A DNA stretch of 64,000 nt from Chrysomallon squamiferum (taxonomy: Eukaryota; Mollusca; Gastropoda; Neomphalida; Peltospiridae). The stretch lies in contig CM022674.1 of assembly GCA_012295275.1 (NCBI GenBank), forward strand, positions 2,890,742 through 2,954,741, given 5' to 3'. The notes under the pieces are model-generated. The model was not told where the DNA came from, did no database searches, and was given only the letters and a program-made list of their open reading frames with translations. How positions within the stretch are numbered: the first letter of the stretch is position 1; each line of letters opens with the position of its first letter. Positions 63,530 through 64,000 of this stretch are shown piece after piece. Position numbers and translations under genes: made by a program.

Positions 63530-64000
63530 CAGTATTCCCTCGCTATTCGCGGGGGTTACGTTCTTTACCCCCCCGCGAATAGCGAAAAACCGCGAATATT
63601 GGATGCAGTTTTAAAACGTCTATTATGAGATTATATACGGTACTAAATGCTTCCCAAACACTTTCTAAAGACACTCTTACTCATTAATACAGTAATAATG
63701 TAGTAATATTGCATGCAGTTATGTATTTCACTAATGTAGTAATGATAATGTAAACGCATTTTAATTTTGTACTGAAACAATATTTTAATCAGAAAGAAAC
63801 GTAAGTACAGGAGGACAGTAACACCGCATAGCATAGTTACCCATACAGTATGACTGTACCGTAAAGTCATTTTCTATGCGTACAACATATGTATTAGAAT
63901 TGACAGAAAGTGGAACAAATTTAAAGGCAAACAGACAGATAAATACAGTACGCACAGTTCAGGTAATAATAATACAGTTCAGTAATAATATGCAATTAAA
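63530..64000. mobile_element. Start of a pogo/Tigger-like DNA transposon (partial)
   Basis: TA at 63528-63529, then CAGTATTCCCTCGCTATTCG: a CAGT terminus beside a TA target site, as in Tc1/mariner-pogo elements. Immediately inside is a perfect 15-bp hairpin (63541-63555 with 63570-63584). No transposase frame and no second terminus are within the window, so this is a non-autonomous or truncated copy, or it continues past 64000. Confidence 0.5.

Overview
The window looks like animal nuclear DNA, most likely from a mollusc and probably a cephalopod. It is AT-rich and packed with long microsatellites (CT, GT, AT, ATT, ATCT, GTAT, AAAT). The genes are made of short exons in introns of 0.3-2 kb with canonical GT-AG sites. 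The closest protein resemblances are animal ones (SLC17, RNF19, uL29m, prohibitin-2), plus a class I fumarase. The species assignment is inference from repeat density and gene content; no species-diagnostic sequence was checked. All exon models below were built by hand from reading frames, splice sites and phase.

Layout: (1) 3.5-12.6 kb, + strand, an 11-exon SLC17-type major facilitator transporter with long hydrophilic tails. (2) 13.6-17.1 kb, - strand, a 6-exon RING-IBR-RING ubiquitin ligase of the RNF19 type without the usual long C-terminal tail; it converges on gene 1. (3) 19.0-21.2 kb, + strand, a 4-exon small secreted Cys-rich protein with a glycosylated Thr/Asn-rich stalk and a GPI-like C-terminus, family not recognised. 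(4) 23.5-31.5 kb, - strand, a 12-exon class I (iron-sulfur) fumarate hydratase with a mitochondrial presequence. (5) 33.0-35.6 kb, - strand, a 5-exon mitochondrial ribosomal protein uL29m (MRPL47). (6) 35.9-40.8 kb, + strand, an 8-exon prohibitin-2. Genes 4-6 all encode mitochondrial proteins, and genes 5 and 6 are head to head with 335 bp between start codons. The prohibitin-2 gene holds an AT-AC intron with U12-type 5' splice site and branch point.

40.8-64 kb has no recognisable conventional gene. Its main structure is a tandem array at about 45.8-55.5 kb: four diverged units of 2.0-2.7 kb. On the - strand each unit repeats the same CCAAT / TGACGTCA / TATA / ATG layout at fixed spacing, followed by a 63-codon open frame. 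This is the best candidate for something undescribed. Promoter-like clusters without an attached gene lie at 43.1 and 43.5 kb, and the start of a pogo/Tigger-like DNA transposon lies at 63.5 kb.

Genes 1, 3 and 4 each need exactly one surplus base removed for their frames to join. This points to assembly indels, or less likely to decay of all three. Genes 2, 5 and 6 join without correction.
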